Shown here: piece after piece, positions 1 to 12,765 of the stretch
Position numbering within the stretch: the stretch's first letter is position 1
How the letters are laid out: the number at the start of each line of letters is the position of its first letter
Assembly: GCA_014925825.1 (NCBI GenBank)
Contig: JACGCK010000067.1
Location: 62,001 to 126,000, forward strand
Direction: 5' to 3'
Length of the DNA: 64,000 nt
Origin: Pholiota molesta
Lineage: Eukaryota > Basidiomycota > Agaricomycetes > Agaricales > Strophariaceae
Made by a program: the position numbers and the translations under genes
Notes under the pieces: model-generated
Told to the model about the DNA's origin: nothing
The model's input: only the letters and a program-made list of their open reading frames with translations
Databases searched by the model: none

Positions 1-746
1 GGCAAGCATTTTGTTCTGATGGATTCGCAACTAGACCTAGACACATAAGTAGTAGAGACTCGAGAGAGATAGACAAGAGAGAGAGATAGATAGATGGCGG
101 GCGATGCATTGTAACGGCCAGAGCACAAAAAGAGACGACAGAGAACGACAATGGGATGGGTACTACTACTAGTAGGAAACAGTGTATGCGGTAGGTGTGG
201 TACAAGAAAATCAATCAGCGAGGCATAGGGTATGTATATGGATGCATGTGGGGGATGTATGTATGTACATTGCAGTTGCAGTACGCGTGGCAGGCAGGCA
301 GGCAAGAAGTAACGTGGATGAGGGGGTTGATACAAGAGTAAGAGCGTGGCGATAGTACTAGTGCACAATAATGAGATTTCGGATCCAGCGAGGCAGTGGG
401 GGGCGACAGCGACGAGGGCGGATGCCGCGGAATGTGCAGGTCAGAGGGGGGAGATCTCGCCAAGAAGCGGCGTCGTTCGGAGAGAAGAAGGGGCGGTCCG
501 CACGCGGCAGCAGTTCGCGTGGCTATCTAGAAGGAATGCGGGGCGGCTATCAAAGCAGATATTGAATGGGAGGGGGTGAGTTCGTTACGATCATGATCAT
601 GATGGGACGTGCACGGCAGACCGGATGCTGCAGCAGCCACGCCGCTGCAGAAGCCCGCCGCGCCACGCATGCATGGCATCTGCGTTCCGTCTGCCCGCGT
701 TCGTTCTTTCATTCCCCGCGCAGGGACCCTGCCCGGACCCTGTCGT
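1..746. other. Gene-free left edge with GA-rich microsatellite
   Basis: No supported gene. Positions 58-95 are a GAGA/GATA-type simple repeat, and 230-305 holds short ATGT and GGCA repeats. The open frames here are short and have no recognisable composition. The right part is presumably the 3' flank of the minus-strand gene ending at 747. Confidence 0.5.
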
Positions 747-1495
747 TTATGTGCGCACGATAACCCGCCGCGTGTGCTTCCCCGCGCGCCTTCGCTCCGC
801 GTACGGCATCGGCCGCCGCCAGGACTCGTCGTCGAACTCCTCCGCGGGGTAGTCGCCGCCCTTGGGCGCGGGGGGCGGGGGCAGCGGGAGCCCGCTCGCC
901 GCGTCCTGCGGCGGCGTATGCAGCCCTGTGCCGGCGGGCACCGCGGGGTGCAGATTCAGGCTGGGCGAGTGGCCCACGGGCGAGGCGTGCGTGGGGTACA
1001 GCGGCGGCTGCGGCGGGGGCACGCCGCCGCCGCGCGCGGGGCGCGGGGGGTGCGGGTAGAGCACGGGCGCGAGCGTGGCCTGCGACGGGGAGTGGGCGTG
1101 GTGCGCGGAGCCTGGGGGCGGGCCGCTCATCCAGGGGCGGCCGGCGGAGGACGAGGATGCTGCGCCGAGGGTGCTGATGGGGCGCGGCTTGACGGGCTCG
1201 GGCTCTGCGCCGTGGGGGAAGTCGACCTCGACGCGGACGCGGACGATCTCCTTGCCGGCCTGTGCGAAGAAGGCGCGCTCCTGGCGCTGGAAGAAGCCGG
1301 AGGTGGGGCCGGGGCGCATCTCGGGGAAGTTGTCGGGGGGCGCGGGGGGGAACATGGCCATGAGGTCGTGGCCGGTGGGGGCGTGGGGTAGTTGCGGTGT
1401 GCGGTGTCGGGGGAGTGGGAGAGGTCGACGTCGCGCAGGGAGCTGGGCGAGAGCGGGCGGCGGACGCGCGGGTGGGTGGGCGGGGAGTGGGACAT
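747..1495 (-). CDS. Proline-rich conserved basidiomycete protein, one frameshift
   Basis: The function is not known; it resembles short proline-rich proteins I associate with Agaricomycete genomes. The likely start is the ATG at 1495-1493, beginning MSHSPPTHPRVRRPLSPSSL, about 39 codons upstream of a frame break. The rest (ATG-containing frame from 1361) includes the segments GPTSGFFQRQERAFFAQAG and KEIVRVRVEVDFP, then a Pro/Ala-rich stretch and a basic C-terminus ending RRAGKHTRRVIVRT at the stop 747. The two halves meet at a G5 run (1377-1381), where one extra base would join them in frame, giving about 246 codons. The gene has no intron. It sits in an extremely GC-rich island whose flanks are much less GC-rich. 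The gene is probably real; the frame break is either an assembly error or a mutation. Confidence 0.65.
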
Positions 1496-1530
1496 GGCAG
1501 TGGCTGGCGCAGTGAGTGGAGGTCTGGCGT

Positions 1531-1537
1531 TATATAG
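1531..1537 (-). promoter_or_regulatory. Possible TATA box of the proline-rich gene
   Basis: On the minus strand the sequence reads CTATATA, 36-42 nt before the ATG at 1495. At a normal TATA-to-start distance this implies a very short 5' leader. It is suggested only by sequence and position. Confidence 0.3.
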
Positions 1538-3443
1538 CTGCACTCGGCTCGATCGGGCGCGATCGCCAACCGGTTCAGCTCGCCCTCCCGGTCCGCCTCT
1601 ACGTCCTTCGCGACCGTCTTCTATTCCCGTCCAGATCTGACAGAATCCGCTAGATGGGAACATCCAACACCGTACCTGTCGGCGAACAGAACCACCCCAT
1701 ATCACCTGCGCCACTGCTGCATTCCGCTCCTCAGCACCCCACCCGCGCATTCCTCCTGCCTCGATCGTGTATGCACTGCCCACCAGATCTGCCAGATCCA
1801 GATGACGGAGATCGCGACGCATTACGTTACGCCCTACCGATGGCACACTTGACCCCACTCAGATAACGCACTTCTGCAACGACTCGGAATCCCGTCCAAC
1901 GGCGATCTAGCGTCTAGCGAGCGCCTCGAGGATCGGGGATAACCAGGCCCTTCTTTCATACGGGCGGAACCACCACTCTACTACGCAACTTCTCCTAATA
2001 GCTAATAGCCCGCGACACTTAAATAAGTATGTGGCATATGCGCTGGGTGGGGGCTGCCCTCGGGACCCCAAATAGACACCTGACGCTTCCAGTGCGCAAC
2101 ATTCAGACCACCATCTCCACATGACGAAGGACGGACGCTGATCGCGTCTTGCCAGTTGTTCCACCTGAATCGGCGAATGGCATTAAAGAACACTCGATCG
2201 GCTGAATTCCAATTTCCGAAGGTCGACAACGCCATCCCATCGCCCTTCGCTGTCTTCGGCAGGCAGCCTAACTGGGGCAGCCCGGTGCGCGCGAGCTGTT
2301 TGCACAGTTGACATGGGTGGACACGATCGACGGCGTATGTATCTTATCTTATGAGCCGGCGAAGACAGCGAAGCTATCCAAAGCTGCGACAAGTGCTTGC
2401 GAAGCACACTACATACGTGAGTGGGACTGATCAGCTGGTTAATCTAGCGGCACCAGGTGCGCACTGTTATCGTCGTTTATGTAGCACTTACCAGTGCGCT
2501 GACGGCAGAGCCGCCGCCAGGCAGATCGATCCCTGTACGTCGATGCCACATAAATGTCATCCAGAAGAGCGAGAATGTACACTACTCATTGTTGACTCAT
2601 CACGCAGCGCAGAACATGATCATGATCATGAGAACCCGCAGCGTCGAAATCACCGTGCCCTAAGTACATACGCGGCTCACAAACCCTGCCAAGGGTTCGC
2701 CCGAAACGGGGCAGTCACTGTCAGTACGCCGTCGACGCTGGACGGGGAGCGCTATAATTAGCACTAATTAACCACCTTCCCCCGGAGCCTACATAGATCA
2801 CATCGACGCCCTGACAAACATATCACACTACACACTGACATTGAACATGTTTGGCGGTGTTACTGCATGGGATGCGTAAGGCGACAGTTGTCCGTCCATT
2901 AAATTAGACGAACTGACATAACTTCTAGTCTTGAATTCTATCTGGCACATTTACTGAGTTACCTGCAGTAGTTTTAAGCAAGTTTTAAAGGGTCCACGTA
3001 GGAGGCCATCGTCACATGCCACATCATCGACGCATCATCATCATCCTCTGATCACCAAATTTAAAAGTAGTACTTCTGCTGGTCTCGAGACTCGTAGAAA
3101 TAGGTATCTGGATTCTGAATGATGCCGTACCCTGTGCGCTCGGTCTCTTCTTTCCTTCCAAAAATAATCACGACTGACGCCTCGGACGAGACGACACGGC
3201 GTCCGCGTCTGCGTCACCAGTCGACGTCTTTGCATATATAACTCTGAATCATGGGCTAGATCTTCTTGGCGGGGTGCTATATCGGAAGCGCGCTGTTAGT
3301 ATCGTGTGTCAAGTAAATACTGAGAACACTAGAGACGTCGTGTGAGCCCATATACAAATATTAATATAGGCGCTGCATGGCCCAGGCGAGTCTGCCGCAA
3401 TCCGCACGCACGCACGCAAGTACTTGGGTGCAAGGTCTATTAG

Positions 3444-3874
3444 CCTAAACCGTATCCGTATCCACGCACGAAGTGAGTAACTTCCCGTATTATTAGCATA
3501 GGATAAGTACCATTTCCAATCGCTGCCATAAAAACGCCCCCGATCATCTATTTATTAACGCGAAAACTAAAGACCCTGCACATGTCTGTCACTGCAGCGC
3601 CTGCAGGATTCAGGAGCCACTGCGCAGCCTAGGGTAGCACGACGGGCTTTTCATAATGGTACTTAGTCCGCCATAGAAAACGCTGCTAATAAATCCGGAT
3701 GAGGGGCATCCTTATCATAGTAGCCGCCTCTTGACGCCGGATCGACAGACCACCCCGCGCGGGTGGGGTCATGTGGGCGCTCTGTGGGCGCAGGGAGGCA
3801 CAGGGACACGTCGCGTCCTTTCTGGTTTAGCGCAGACGCATGATCATGCCTGCATGATTCAATGGGATCGTCAG
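3444..3874. repeat. Tandem repeat, copy 1 (431 bp)
   Basis: Copy 1 starts with CCTAAACCGTATCCGTATCC and runs directly into copy 2 at 3875. Shared blocks occur in the same order: the CACGCACGAAG block, CCCGATCATCTATT, GCGAAAACTAAAGA, AGCCTAG, GCTTTTCATAATGGTACTTA, TGACGCCGGATCGACAGAC and a CCCCGCGCGGG palindrome. It ends with GATTCAATGGGATCGTC. No coding content is seen. Confidence 0.8.
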
Positions 3875-4356
3875 CCTAAACCGCGGCCGTATCCACGCAC
3901 GAAGTAAGTAACTTCCCGTATTATAAGCATAGCATAGGATAGGATACCATTGCTAAATCGGGGCGAGGCGCTACCATAAGACACCCCCGATCATCTATTC
4001 ATTAAGGCGAAAACTAAAGATCCTGCACATGTCACTCACTGCAGCACATTCAAGTTTAGGCGCCACTGCACAGCCTAGGATAGCACGACGAGCTTTTCAT
4101 AATGGTACTTAAAGTAGTTCGCCACAGAAAACGCTGCTAATAAATCCAGACGCCAGACTGCAGCCTTCCAAATTCATGCCGCATACTTAGTAGCCGCCTT
4201 TTGACGCCGGATCGACAGACGACCCCGCGCGGGTGGGGTCATGTGGGCGCTCTGTGGGCGCAGGGAGGCACAGGGACAAGTCGCGTCCTTTCCTGGTTTA
4301 GCGCATCGGACGCATGATCATGCAGGCCCTGCTGCATTTGATTCAATGGGATCGTC
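3875..4356. repeat. Tandem repeat, copy 2 (482 bp)
   Basis: This is the second direct copy of the unit starting at 3444. It is about 50 bp longer because of several small insertions, for example near 3940 and in the segment before the shared GATTCAATGGGATCGTC end. The copies differ by many substitutions, so the duplication is not recent. Confidence 0.8.
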
Positions 4357-7300
4357 GTGTACTTACCATCCCGGGCCCTGTCCGCGTTCGGCGGGCCCGT
4401 GCCACCCGAGACGCTACCCCACAGTCACTGAGTCAGTCTCCGACGCGCGCTAGCGGCGAAAACGCGCAGCATCATTGGTATAAATACACGCAAGGACGTT
4501 CGCGAAGGTGGATTTTACCCCATACCATCCTGGGATGCTTATCTCATTTACAGGGATATTCTTACTGCGTTCGTTCATTATAGCGTATGGCCATGGGGAT
4601 CCGTTCGCTCTGTAGAGCTTATGTCATTCCCCAGGGATCATCGCGTCAGAGGCCCAGATCCGAGGGTGGGTTGCTGGTTATGCAAGCCGGACTTTTTGCG
4701 GTGGTACAGGTGCTGTTAGTTGTGTGGCGCATGAGATACTTAGTCGATCGTGGGGGAATTCGGTGTAGTCTATAAAATCTATTACATCCGTCCGCGCTGT
4801 GCCTAAGATGTAGAGGGTACATAGCAAGATGACATATGCTGGGTACCCTTCATCGCACTGTCAAAATCATCGTGAAAGCGCCAACTTTGAAGTGTCATGA
4901 ATGCGATTATTGTAAGTGCTCGACTATACACGCTCGGTTCTGGATGGGATCAATTAGTGATGAATACGAGCTGCATCGCTATCTTATCTGAACCACGCAT
5001 TCCTGCATCATACCCACCGTTGCTCGTTTCTCGGCGAATTCGGAGAAACCTCTACAATCATATGTTTGCAGTCGAATCAAAATAGGATACATCCGACCCG
5101 ACTGCCCACTCGCACCGCACTGCGCGGACGACGGTGCCCACGCCCAACTGGCACATCTCCCGGGGGTGGAAACCAGATCAAAGACTAGAAGCGCATTTAG
5201 CTCCTTCTCGCATCCTACTACGCTCCCGGGCTCTGACAGGTGGGGGCACTTGACTTCTCAGGATCAATCGTCGGCGCTTTTAGGATTTCTGTGGCATTGA
5301 GCGCGTCCGCGCGTAGGGATGACGTTTCGAACGCCGCGAGAAATCAGGTCGAATCCATACACCCACGCACACGCTCCCAAGATCTGCCCTCTCTAACAAC
5401 AGAACAGGCGCGGTTCTCGGAAGCTACCAGGCTGCAGAACACCCCACTTCTTATCTTATCGCCGGCGATATAGCCGCAGTGTCTGCGTGTAGGTGTTCAT
5501 ATTCTCTCTGCGAAGCTGGCCCCTTGGCGTGCCTTCGGGCCTACATCCTGATTGTGTCGCAATAACACCTCTGGGGGGGCGACTAATATAGCCTGGAGCC
5601 ACGGTTAAATTCTGCCCTCCTCGTAATAGTAGCGCCGATGGCAGGTGAGAAGGCAGGCCTATAAAGCTCGAGGCGGAATCCTATCAGTGGCTTCTGCGCG
5701 TGCGTCCGGTGGCCCACGCTGTCTGGCTGGCTGTCGCTCTGGGTTGGGTCGGGGCCCCAGTCTAGCGGGTGCGCCGCGCAGCAGGCGAGCGAGCTCGTTC
5801 CCTCAGCCCGGACTCCTTTAATTCGCCGGGTGTGCTCGTTCTGGTAATGTGCTGCATGGGGCCAGTAGGCCAGGCGCGAGCAGATGCGTATGCATCAGTC
5901 AGTGGATGTGGATGAACGGGACCGGAGGGCTGCCTTCTTCTGCCGAGAATCGCCATTTGTGCAGGGATCGTGGCACCTCCTTCCCGCGGCGCCGCTTTTG
6001 ACTGACACCCTGGAATGAGTATCAGATGCGGCGGCGTTGGCGTGCGTCTGTGGTTCACGTCGTCGGGTTCGACACATTACCTCCAGATGATTCAGCGTCG
6101 ATACAGCTCTGCGAGGTTACAGCTCCATTGGGGCTCAGTCAACGCTCTTGCAGGTGTCGGGGAATTGTTGAGACCTCGCTTTTAAGATAGCAAAGTATGA
6201 CATACTGATCTTCCAGCTCGCTATTTATACATGAGCCAAGGACGATGCGCAAACGGTGCGTCGCGGGTTGCTTAAAGTATCCTATTGACGCAATACATTC
6301 AATTATGGACGCCCAGATGTTCAACATTCAGCCCTTCGCGTCCATCCTCGTGCACAAGTATGTATAGCCTTATCCTGTTGTCTGTTTTTAGTTTGTGTGT
6401 TGCCACGACGCGGATCTCCCCAGCAGACGGCCTTCCCAATGAGATTGACATTGACGTGAGTGTCTATTCAAAGACTATAATGTCAAGATCCGAGTAATGG
6501 CGTCGTCGGTCAGATATCTGTCTCAATAAGCGACTATCTATGTTTTGAACATGTTATAGAACTGAAGTGTGTAAATTTTGGTTCCTTGCTCATCGCATCT
6601 ATTCCATGACGCTTCGATTGTCTTGAAAGTTTGCAAGTCAAGCTGATGCCAAGAAGATCGAAGACGAAAATTCGTACATCAGTATTTACTACTTACCTCA
6701 GGTGGACTAGACATCCTGACGGAAATTAAGTGATCAGCAAATATCACCGTAATCGTGTACTATGGCTGGAAAAGCAGTGTTGTCTTCCGCCAATGCCTGA
6801 GATCAGCGAATATCTACAAGGAAAAATCGCTGCTCACGAGAAGCAATCTCTCTCCGAGGCTTATGCTGCTTCGGGTACACTGTCTGCACACTATTAAGCG
6901 GTCGTGTACTTGTAAACTTATCGCCGAGAAATTTGCATATCGTCAATTCAGTAACATACGAATGAAGACATTCAAACAGCGGCAAGCTTCATGTTTATTT
7001 TTAAGGTGGACGTAACCTATTATACACAAATAATTACCGTCTCATATGCACCCTATTGTGCATACCTCGAGCCCCCTTTATTTCGTATTATTAGACACAG
7101 ATTGATCATTCAATATGACAGACCCATAATCCGTCCACGATGCCCAAGAACTAAATTGAAAAGTTAAATTGTCACTGTATGTCATAGATAAGATACAGTC
7201 TCCAAGTCTGGTGTTCCATGTCGAGCGTTGGGGCTTGTGCTGGACCAGAATAAACTTTGAGTTGATAGATGTATATCATAATTCAGAAGCTACGCATATG

Positions 7301-10300
7301 TCTTCTAGAGAGTACATCCTGCTTCTATTGCCATTTTTGTCAGTAAAGAAGACGGTTATTGTTAGCCAATATAAAAGCGGACGAAATAGACGTTCTGAGC
7401 AATGGAAGAGAATGGAAGATACGGAAAAGATGAGAACGATTATGTATTTTAGTACCTGACAGGTCGCGTCAAGTACATACCCATATACCCACCCATTGAT
7501 TTGTGGCTAGTCATAGTCAAGAGGATGATACTTATCTTGTGCACTTGTCAACGGCTTGTGTGTGCACATCCATCTGGCGCTAATCCCTTTCAGGATGGAT
7601 ATGTTGCCATCAATTGATCTGGGTATGCGATGTCTGCGCTGATTAGATTCGGCTACGTCTAATAAGTAGTACAAGTTGGATGATTCCGAAGATACCACGG
7701 CCAAAGGCTGGGAATTTGTAACAGGCTTACTCTGTGTCCATAAAATTTGCTACACATGTCGAGGACATGACTATGCATTCAAACCGACGGGCGTGAAACA
7801 TGGGTGGCTATAAATGCTATGTGGTTCCCAGCTGCGAGTCCGGTTCTTTTCTTATCTGGTCAATTACTGCGCTACGCTGTAACAGACATCGCCATGGATA
7901 AGCATTTTATTGCGCTGGTGAGCCGGAAGCGTTCAAAACTTGCGATGTATAATAGATAGACGTAGTGGCCTGCGGGCCAGCAGTTTACATTAATCAGTTT
8001 TGGTTGGATCTACATAGAAGATATCATCCCCGGCTATGATCAGACGCTAGAAAATTTTCCGTCTTATCACTCAGCAAACTGTCAAGTGCTCGTTCCTAAC
8101 TCGTAGACGGATTTACCACTCTATGAGAAACTGATTGATTCCCGCTCTCAAGAAACTGTCAAAACAAATAAATCCTTATTCCTTGCTTATCCCCAAACTA
8201 TTCTAGCGAGTAAAGGCGCCTGCTTTGACAGACTATTATTGCTATTGGTTCGTTGCGTTATGGCAATCCATTCAATTGTTGACTGACCTGCGTAGTTGGA
8301 CTTTTGGAACCAACCAATGAGAAGTTGATCAACGTGCATGCTGCAAATACATTGTATCCTACAGGTCCTTGAGATAAAATTTTGTGCTTCTATGCGAAAC
8401 AGCTACCGCTTATGATATTATATAGAATCGGATACATGAGAGTTGTGCGCTGAGCTTGCGCTGAGCGGTTAATCTTATCGTAGCATGTGATGTAATTAAT
8501 CATCGGTATTCAGCCTCGGTTTTTGTAGTAGATCTGGCAACCAATAGTCACGGAGTTCCAGCATCCTTCTCTCAGTGACGCGAACCAACAAATTAATTCA
8601 GAAATTGTCAAGGCCCCTTGCAAGACACTGAACGCGCTTAGCGGTGAGGGCACAACGCACGTGGGAAAGAAGCTTCATTATTACGTAATAACTACCGTAT
8701 GCTTCCGCAACAGTGCCACTTGTCTGCAACTTTGCCAGCCACCGCCTTTCCTGAAAACCATACAAGTCCAAGTCGTAGATTGAAAGCGCTCTAAGATGGG
8801 TACTTACCAAACCTCTCCTCTCTGAACTAAACTCTAGTCCGTGAAATTCTGCCTCTAGTTCAACTTCGATTCATCAAACCCAGCACATAGTCCCCAAACA
8901 ATGAACACGCCAAACGATATATGACCTAGATGAAGTGGGACATGAGTGTGACAGCAGCGGATGTTGACAATGGGAATCGGATGGGGAGGCTTGCGCGGGG
9001 CTACCTATACAAACACTCAGCCAGGGTGAGTTTTCTTCGCTGTTATCCTGGAAATAGCATCGTGTTGGCCATTTTCAGGAGTCTACAAGATCTCATAACT
9101 CGCGGCCTCACCTGCTGGTCTCCTAAGGATTGCAAATTGAAAAGTTTACCTATTTCAACATCTCCCTCATCGTTAAGTATTTCGATTTTTTGGCTACTGA
9201 CATCATTTGTTCGGTCTCGCTTCTGCCGTGATGAATCTTTATTCAACAACGGGCTTTTTATCTGTCGGACCTGCGTTGTGTCCTAAGTATCTTATCTCGG
9301 ACAGGGTATTGTTTATTCGTTACATGATCCTCCTGCCGACAATGCAACTGCCTGGTTCGGAACTTGTAATGAAGGGCTATTCTGTGGAGATCGTGCACCA
9401 TCCTTTACTCCCCCTTGCTGGTACCACCTATGTTTGGCTGGTTCTCATATTGATGGCCTTTGAACGGAATATCTTGGTCTTGTTATAGGGCTCAAATTTG
9501 CAACAAACAAACGATAACTTGAAGACAGCTTTCCAGCGTAACAAGTCTTTCTATGGATGTGTTGTAACTATAAATGCCTGTTTCGGATCGATATGGAACA
9601 AGGGCCGCTTCAATCCACTAGGAACTTCGCCGTCTTCAGGCGAATTTTAAAAGGTTCCAGTGACCAGCTGCGCGACCGCCGCGACGCGCGTCTATTGCAC
9701 TGATCGGCATTCAAACACCTTATGCTCGAACATTATCGTCAATTCGTTAATCATAGCCATAGACTTCAGATCACAAAAGACAGCATAACGAGGAACATGA
9801 GCTAGCTGGTAAGCCTTGAGACGACTTGATGACTTGGTAAATAGTGCAGCTGATCAAACATATCTTGGCGAGATAACCGCCAAATATCAACATCAATGAT
9901 TGTGGCGCATGGGGTGAGTCCACCTGAGTTCACTACGCTACATTTCTTTACTCGCTCGGAGCATAGTTTCCGTCATTAACGAACTCATGATCAAAGATAT
10001 TGTAATAGGAAGCTGTAACAACAGATAATCCTTGAAAAATTAGTTTCCGTCCAATGGCATAAGAGCTGCATCAGAGAGTCTAGACCAATCTGCATGGGAT
10101 AACAACATCGCAATCCCCGTCCAATAGAACATAGCCAATCAGCTTATCGTTACGAACAGCTATGAACACCGTGCTTGAAGTCCTCATAATTCATTAATCT
10201 CATATCACTGGCAGCTCATATCCCATAGCGGCGTCGATGAAGACCCAGATAAGAACGCTCACTTAGTATATGCTAGCCTCATCCAATGAATGTCAGGATC

Positions 10301-10939
10301 CGGGGGGATCCCAACTATGGATGTTCTTCCGATTCAAATCAACATTTTGGCTATTTAGGTGAATTGGATGAACTAGCTGTCGTATATTTTTGGTCCCCTT
10401 TTGACCTGTTCTTCTGCAACACCGGGGCTCCCGAGTTCACTGATATGCTTCGAGGGAGTTCGAGGAACGTCTGAAAATACACACACCTCGCTGAATCACT
10501 ATTTGACGCAAAACATTGTCATATGGGGCAGTGAAGCACAGCACAATTTATTCTTAGTAGCGCAGGTCTCTTCGGCAAAGCAATGGCCTGGACCTCCAAA
10601 ACTTCGAGGACTAGACTCTCCTTTATCTATCAAGTGGATCAACTTACTCCGGATCTCCTCGTGTAAGATAGATTCTGGATAGATTTGATTTCAGAAGGCT
10701 CCGTTGCGTTCGTTGTATTATCACAAAGAGCAGGAGAGTCCCATTGGCCAGATTATTTTTCATGATCATTTTTGACAGTGAACACACGCTATGCAAAAAG
10801 TGAACAGTTAGAACAGTCGTCTGGGAATGGAATATGCACACCAAACAAAACCACTTCTGTATCTGATTCTCGTTACTGCTTGCATCCATCTATATCCCTA
10901 CTAGAGCCGAGCCTTTAGATTTTGCTGCGCGCTGTACAG

Positions 10940-11530
10940 ATGTCAGCGCCTCCTAACCACCCATACGAGCCATTCCTCGACTTTGAACGCTTTTTCGACG
11001 AGGCTTTTAACGCTCGCGTGGGAGGGTGTTGAACGATAACGAAAACACCAATAGCCGGGCTAGCACGTCCACAAACCGCGCACTCAGTGCGTTCAAACCC
11101 AGGTATGTTGTGACGCCTCATACCGCTGATAAGGGAACTCACGCCACGGAGTAGGATGGATCTCCACGAGAACCCAGAAGCAAATCTCGTTACAGTCCTG
11201 CTTGAATTACCAGGTGTCAAGAAAGAGGACGTTGATATTGAAATCCAGAATGGCCGGCTCACAGTGACAGCTGAGAATAAATTGCCTGTAGAGTTCGAAG
11301 AGTCGGGGTACGCGGTCAGAGAGATAAAATACGGGCACTTTTTGCGTTCTTTACGTCTCCCCGCAGGCGTCGAGGTGAGTCGTATATCAATCATTAAGAC
11401 CCAGCCAGCGGTTCATATCACGTAGGCCAAGGACGTCACGGCCATCATGGAAAGCGGAATCCTCCGTTTAACTTTCCCTCAGCAGGTATCAGGCCAGGAC
11501 GGAAGTGCACAACGAGTTCCGTTGTCATGA
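10940..11530 (+). CDS. Small heat-shock protein, Hsp20/alpha-crystallin family (frame broken)
   Basis: This is an ATP-independent chaperone that binds unfolding proteins, usually in the cytosol. Three exons: 10940-11102, 11155-11374 and 11426-11530, with introns of 52 and 51 nt. The N-terminus MSAPPNHPYEPFLDFERFF matches the aromatic-rich arm of fungal Hsp20s. Exon 2 encodes the alpha-crystallin core: MDLHENPEANLVTVLLELPG, then KKEDVDIEIQNGRLTV, GYAVREIKYGHFLRSLRLP. Exon 3 encodes the AIMESGILRLTFP strand, equivalent to the conserved A.(M/L).NGVL.V.P motif. The frame breaks in GGGAGGG (11020-11026), where one base appears to be missing; as given, translation stops at 11030-11032. Restoring one base gives about 162 codons. 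The stop lies 71 bp from the stop of the convergent TFIIE beta gene. Confidence 0.8.
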
Positions 11531-11601
11531 ATCTATGCGTTAAACAGGATTGGTGTAATTACATGTATCGATAAAATGTACAATGGACAAAACGAAAAAC
11601 C

Positions 11602-12765
11602 TCATTTTGTGTGATTGGCGTAGTCTCTTTGGAGATCGATCTCGCCTTTGAGATGAGTATTCGTAATCCGGACCTGGCGTTGACGAGGGGCACCGCCGCG
11701 TTTCCCTTTCTTCTTGCCCGTTGGTGCTTTCGGCACTACGGTCTCTGCAGCAGTTACCTGCAAGCCCTCTGAGTAGAAGATAAGCCCAAGACAATTATAA
11801 ATGAGTGGTGGAAAGGACATACCGGAAGCGAGTTGCTTCAACAAATCAACGTCGTTGGGCACTTTTAGTGAATGCCATAGATCGAGAAACTCTAATCAAG
11901 TCTTGAGTACTCGGCGGAGTGCAGCAACATGAGTCAACCTGCCTTTTTCTACCTGCATTCCTCCACTATCCTCCGTCGGCTTGATCTCGTTCCAGAACAC
12001 CATTCTCAACTGACCATCCTTGACCGTCCGTGTCACCAACACCTCGCCTTCCTTCTCAAGCTCTTCGATGGCCTGTGGAGCTTCCTTCCATGATTCTTTG
12101 AGCGTTCGCACGGATATTCCTCCCCCTTTTTTTGTTTGTCGTTGAATTTCTGTCAGCAGAGCTGCTTTGTTCCGGAAAGTATACTCGTGCTATAAGAGAA
12201 TCAGGCAGTAAACCTTGGGCTCATAGAAAGAATCATACCTTATAGGAGTAAAGGTCTGTCTTGGGATCGTACTGGATCTTGTCATGAGCCTTGAATTTTT
12301 CAAGCAAGGCAGGATCGGTGTCCAGAGGCGTTTCTGTTACGATAGCCAGGTCCTGCAATCTCATAGGATTTGGGGTGCCCTATACCAAGGATGATGAAAA
12401 CTTCTCTACTGCCACTGAAACATTACGCACCTTGAGATAATTAACCGCATAAACGAGTTGGGTGTTGATGTTGTTTCCCGTGCCGGTATCAGCTGGCTGC
12501 GAATACACGATATCTAACGGCCATACACCATGGGCATAGATCCAACCGCAGAGAATAATGCATGCATACTCGTCTTTGGCCGTTTCTTCTTGTGTCCTGG
12601 GGATTGTGAAGTTTCTCCTGCTACAGCAAGGCCAACGCCAGGCGTTGACGCCGTTGAAGCTGGAGTGCTTGACGTCGATGGCTTGGGTTGCGAATGCCAT
12701 GATGTATAGTCTTGCCGCTGCAAAGTCGACTTGAATGAAGCAGCATCCTTGGCAAGTTTCGACAT
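11602..12765 (-). CDS. TFA2: Transcription initiation factor IIE subunit beta
   Basis: TFIIE beta works with TFIIE alpha in the RNA polymerase II pre-initiation complex, recruiting and regulating TFIIH in the nucleus. Six exons join without a frame break into 296 aa, close to the 291 aa of the human subunit: 12765-12570, 12513-12431, 12379-12239, 12189-11953, 11889-11823 and 11768-11602. The N-terminus (MSKLAKDAASFKSTLQRQDY) is followed by a Ser/Thr/Pro linker. Then come a winged-helix segment (RLQDLAIVTETPLDTD, KIQYDPKTDLYSYKHEYTFR), a second winged-helix region (ISVRTLKESWKEAPQAIEEL) and the conserved basic C-terminus (GKKKGKRGG, VRITNTHLKGE). The ATG at 12765 is preferred to the upstream in-frame 12846 because the family begins shortly before the Ser-rich linker. 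Confidence 0.92.

Larger units (their letters stand above)
1560..10939. other. 9 kb gene-poor region
   Basis: No protein family is recognised on either strand, and the open frames are all short. The region contains the tandem repeat at 3444-4356 (listed separately), scattered ATGATCATGATCATG-type palindromes (around 595 and 2615) and AT-rich stretches from 6.5 to 10.9 kb. It most likely consists of decayed repeats and intergenic DNA. A spliced small gene starting at the ATG at 6305 was considered and not accepted. Confidence 0.45.

Noticed and set aside
609..1515. Long plus-strand and other-frame ORFs in the GC-rich island.
   Set aside because: High G+C removes stop codons in every frame. 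Only the minus-strand frame carrying the FFQRQERAFFAQAG segment has balanced protein composition.
6305..6610. Possible small spliced gene starting MDAQMFNIQPFASILVHN, with introns at about 6358 and 6456.
   Set aside because: Splice sites can be chosen to give about 72 residues, but there is no recognisable motif, no CaaX end as in a pheromone precursor, and the third exon has poor composition.
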